Below, piece after piece: positions 60,563-62,954 of a stretch of 62,954 bases of DNA; position 1 is the first letter of the stretch; every line of letters starts with the position of its first letter. Position numbers and translations under genes: made by a program. The notes under the pieces are model-generated. The model saw only the letters and a program-made list of their open reading frames with translations, ran no database searches and had not been told where the DNA came from. The DNA is from a virus: positions 1-62,954 of the IMG/VR virus record IMGVR_UViG_3300035703_000093; one strand, 5' to 3'.

Positions 60563-62068
60563 ATGGCATACTCACTCGACGGCCCCAATGACGGAGCCTC
60601 ACTCGCCGCGCAGTCGGACCCGCGCTTTCTTTGGTCCAAAGCCATCAGCATTTATGAAGGAGAAGAAGATCCCTTCATGGCGATGGAAGGTGGCGGCGAC
60701 GCCATCATCGAAACGAAAACCGAAACCGGCGCGGACGCCGGCACCACCATCCGCTTCCAAGTCACCTCCGAGTTCGGGGATGAGGGCAAGCAGGGTGACG
60801 AAACCTTCGAGGACAGCGACGACTACGAGGAAATGCTCCTCGGAGACTTCGAGCTGACCGTCGATTGGCTGCGTCACGGCACCCGCTGGAAGAAACGAGG
60901 CATGGAGATCATGGGCATCGGTGGCGAACTCAAGCGCCACATTCCCAAACTCCTGGGCCGCTGGCTCGGCAAGGCGAAGTCTCACAGCATGCAGATGACC
61001 ATGCTGCACAAGACCAACGCCGCCAATCACTTCTACACGGCTGGCAGCCAGGACGGCATCACCATGGGCGACTGCCTGACCTACGACGAGATCGTCAAAG
61101 GTGGCGCAATCCTCAAGCCTCTCGGCGGCACTCCAGCCCGCATCGGCCGCGACAGCGCGGGCAATCCGATCTGGGGCGCGACAATCCTGGCCACAGACAA
61201 CGCCACCTACGGCCTCAAGCTGGACCCGGTTTACCGGCTCAACCTCCAGAACGGGTTCACCCGTGGAGGTGACAACTACCTGTTCTCCGGCGGCGTCGCC
61301 AATGTGGACGGCCATCTCATCAAGGAGTATGTGCCGAAGCGTGGTGACATCGAAGGCGCGGTGGGTTCTCCCCTCAACCCGCAGGCGCTGCTCGGCGTCG
61401 CCATCACCGGCGCCACCACTGCCCTGGAAATCAAGGGCGGCGGCAACGCCACCTCGGCGGCGAAGACGAAGAAGAAATACTTCAAATATTTCCCCAAATT
61501 CGCCTATTCCTGGCGTGCCGCGCAGGGCAGCCGCACGGCTGACACCCTTTCCGCCACGTCCGAGATCTGCTGGGACCTCACGGCGCTCGGTGCGGATGGT
61601 GCCACGGCGAACGTGTTCTACGTCCGCATCACCAATCCTCCGAATGCTGCCACGGACCCCGGCAAGTGGTGCATTTATGAGATCACCACCAACGATGGCA
61701 ACATCCTGACCACCAGTGCCCGGCTGGGTGCTTCTTCCTCCGGTCAGCGCTACACCACGGTGGGAGCGGTGACATGGGATGCCAACAAGCACACCGTCAC
61801 GCATGGTGTCGGCTCCCTCGTCACCCTGTGCAACGCCTCCGGCGTGCCTCTCGGTGCCACCCTGGTGCTCTACCGCCAGGCTGCCTACCGTGGCTACGGC
61901 TCGGTGCGCAACAACCGCGTCGAAGACTCGAAGGAAGGCGGCTTCATCCAGGAGCGCTACATCGAGAGCGTCTTCGGCCAGTGTTTGCGTGAGGACCGTG
62001 TCGGGAACAAACCCGGCATCGCGGTCATCAAGCATGCCATTCACTACCCCGGCATCATTGATGCCTAA
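60563..62068 (+). CDS. major capsid protein (N4-gp56/DUF4043-like)
   Basis: 501 residues. The pattern DPRFLWSKAISIYEGEEDPFMAMEG, then the TIRFQVTSEFGDEG, DDYEEMLLGDFELTVDWLRHGTRWKKRGMEIMG, and AKSHSMQMTMLHKTNAANHFYTAG blocks match the N4-gp56/DUF4043-type phage capsid family (HK97-fold). The later part (VFGQCLREDRVGNKPGIAVIKHA) is the C-terminal end. Followed by a strong terminator, as expected for a highly expressed head gene. Confidence 0.8.
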   Translation: MAYSLDGPNDGASLAAQSDPRFLWSKAISIYEGEEDPFMAMEGGGDAIIETKTETGADAGTTIRFQVTSEFGDEGKQGDETFEDSDDYEEMLLGDFELTVDWLRHGTRWKKRGMEIMGIGGELKRHIPKLLGRWLGKAKSHSMQMTMLHKTNAANHFYTAGSQDGITMGDCLTYDEIVKGGAILKPLGGTPARIGRDSAGNPIWGATILATDNATYGLKLDPVYRLNLQNGFTRGGDNYLFSGGVANVDGHLIKEYVPKRGDIEGAVGSPLNPQALLGVAITGATTALEIKGGGNATSAAKTKKKYFKYFPKFAYSWRAAQGSRTADTLSATSEICWDLTALGADGATANVFYVRITNPPNAATDPGKWCIYEITTNDGNILTTSARLGASSSGQRYTTVGAVTWDANKHTVTHGVGSLVTLCNASGVPLGATLVLYRQAAYRGYGSVRNNRVEDSKEGGFIQERYIESVFGQCLREDRVGNKPGIAVIKHAIHYPGIIDA

Positions 62069-62081
62069 CCCCTCGGTGGAG

Positions 62082-62110
62082 CCGGGGGCCAGTGATGGCC
62101 CCCGGTTTCT
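62082..62110 (+). terminator. Rho-independent terminator after the capsid gene
   Basis: CCGGGGGCC (62082-62090) pairs perfectly with GGCCCCCGG (62097-62105) around AGTGAT, followed by TTTCT. Likely partial terminator that reduces transcription after the capsid gene. Confidence 0.8.
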
Positions 62111-62150
62111 ACCTTTCCTCTGCCTCCCCTCCCCTGCCCCCCTCTTTTTT

Positions 62151-62861
62151 ATGAAACAAGTTCTTGGCCTCATTTACATCCCCGTCGTGTCACGCAGCGT
62201 GTCGCGGGTGAAGGAATTCCGGCGCTGCCCGGAGCACGACAACCTGCTGGCCTACGAAGGCCGGGCTTTGTCGGTCGAGGAATTCAACAAAGCCGCGCCC
62301 AAGGTCATGGGTGCGGGGGCTACGTCGCTTTACGGCGTGCAACCCATCGCCAAGCTCGTCGAAGTCGAGGTGGCGGAATCCGCCCCGGTCGAGGCACCGC
62401 CGGCGAAACCCGCGCCCAAAGCCAAGCCTGCGCCGGTCATCGAGCTGCCCAAGGTCACGCTGGAGCCTTCCGGCGACGGCTTTGTGCTGGTGAACTACGA
62501 AGGCGACGAGGCCCGCTACATGGGCGAGTCACTAGCCTGGGAGTCGGATGTGTCCCTGGTCATTCCTTTTGCCACCGAAGATGCCGCACGGGCGGCGTGT
62601 CCTGGCGTGCTCGTTGACAAAGCCCCGGCTGCCAACGAGCCAAGCGAATCTCTGACGGCGGACTCGGGGGCGAGTCCAAAGTTGGTTGAGGAAAGCGCCC
62701 CGGCTCCGCAAGAGCCGGAGGCGCAGCCCTCGTCGCCTGCCGTCGATCCGGCGAACATCCGCAACACGGTGATGAAGGCCCAGTCTGAAAAGCGGGCTGC
62801 CAAAGCCGCCCGGAATGCTCCGGCCCCCAAGAAAGTCACGCCGCCTCCTGCGGCCAAGTAA
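62151..62861 (+). CDS. head-region hypothetical protein with Ala/Pro tails
   Basis: 236 residues from the ATG at 62151. N-terminal 60 residues (MKQVLGLIYIPVVSRSVSRVKEFRRCPEHDNLLAYEGRALSVEEFNKAAP) look ordered. A middle segment (VTLEPSGDGFVLVNYEGDEARYMGESLAWESDVSLVIPF) looks like a small beta domain. The rest is Ala/Pro-rich. Just after the capsid gene, so possibly a head completion or decoration protein; not identified. Confidence 0.55.
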   Translation: MKQVLGLIYIPVVSRSVSRVKEFRRCPEHDNLLAYEGRALSVEEFNKAAPKVMGAGATSLYGVQPIAKLVEVEVAESAPVEAPPAKPAPKAKPAPVIELPKVTLEPSGDGFVLVNYEGDEARYMGESLAWESDVSLVIPFATEDAARAACPGVLVDKAPAANEPSESLTADSGASPKLVEESAPAPQEPEAQPSSPAVDPANIRNTVMKAQSEKRAAKAARNAPAPKKVTPPPAAK

Positions 62862-62869
62862 CCCCTGCC

Positions 62870-62954
62870 ATGCTCCTGCTGCTCGCCATGACCATTGCCC
62901 AACTGTTCACGCAAATGTCGCAGAACCTCTCGAAGGTTCCGGCGTCCATGGACT
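62870..62954 (+). CDS. start of a downstream gene (3' truncated)
   Basis: ATG at 62870 opens a frame (MLLLLAMTIAQLFTQMSQNLSKVPASMD) that runs off the window end. Begins with a hydrophobic helix. Same direction as the head genes; too short to identify. Confidence 0.5.
   Translation, partial: MLLLLAMTIAQLFTQMSQNLSKVPASMD

Noticed and set aside
60599-62173. 524-codon leftward frame over the capsid gene
   Set aside because: Shadow of the capsid gene; composition unlike a real protein, and the capsid frame is clearly recognised.

Overview
The window looks like most of a temperate tailed-phage genome (virus or plasmid-like prophage), probably from a Verrucomicrobiota-type host. It has terminase, portal, scaffold, capsid, tail-side proteins, endolysin, integrase and a full early replication/regulation block. 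The host guess rests on GC-rich coding DNA and several dispersed short-repeat families of a kind I associate with Verrucomicrobiota and Planctomycetota. It is an inference, not a proof. No rRNA, CRISPR array or clear housekeeping gene is visible. A single 3'-end fragment of a tRNA gene beside the integrase, with phage genes on both sides, looks like attP. This suggests a free or circular phage form rather than an integrated prophage with host flanks.

Layout. 1-5283 (+): distal structural and lysis-side genes (small beta-rich proteins, a glycine-rich beta-helix fibre-like protein, a TM/coiled-coil protein, an exported beta-repeat protein, a DUF1353 protein, tail proteins). 5284-6742: tyrosine integrase (-), attP and a terminator. 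6819-7735 (+): two small unknown genes. 7772-21630 (-): one long early operon with ATGA overlaps, carrying SAM methyltransferase, MazG-like, J-domain protein, DUF3820-like, DHH phosphoesterase, SSB, O-like replication protein, lipoprotein, DUF2303 and Bro-N antirepressor genes. 21670-27383 (+): membrane protein, XRE repressor-like regulator, a series of small orphan ORFs with integron-like features and an integron-integrase remnant, HTH proteins and a RusA-like nuclease. 27364-28871 (-): small genes.

28868-54724 (-): virion operon running from the portal through small genes, a proline-rich protein, a TIGR02594-type endolysin and an Acb2/Tad1-hairpin-like protein into a single 6,629-residue polyvalent gene that fills about a third of the window. 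54820-55938: a small zinc-ribbon gene, a structured non-coding stretch with a tRNA-like element, a promoter, and an AP2-like gene. 55994-62954 (+): small and large terminase, scaffold-like protein, major capsid protein, terminator, and further head genes running off the end.

The terminase/capsid unit and the portal/polyvalent unit lie on opposite strands and diverge near 54.8 kb. Nearly every intergenic gap of the early operon, and many linkers inside proteins, are made of short dispersed repeats (families called R1-R8 here). Several are inserted in frame in the polyvalent protein, the RusA-like nuclease, the DHH protein and the replication protein. Protein families named here were recognised by reading motifs, not by database search.
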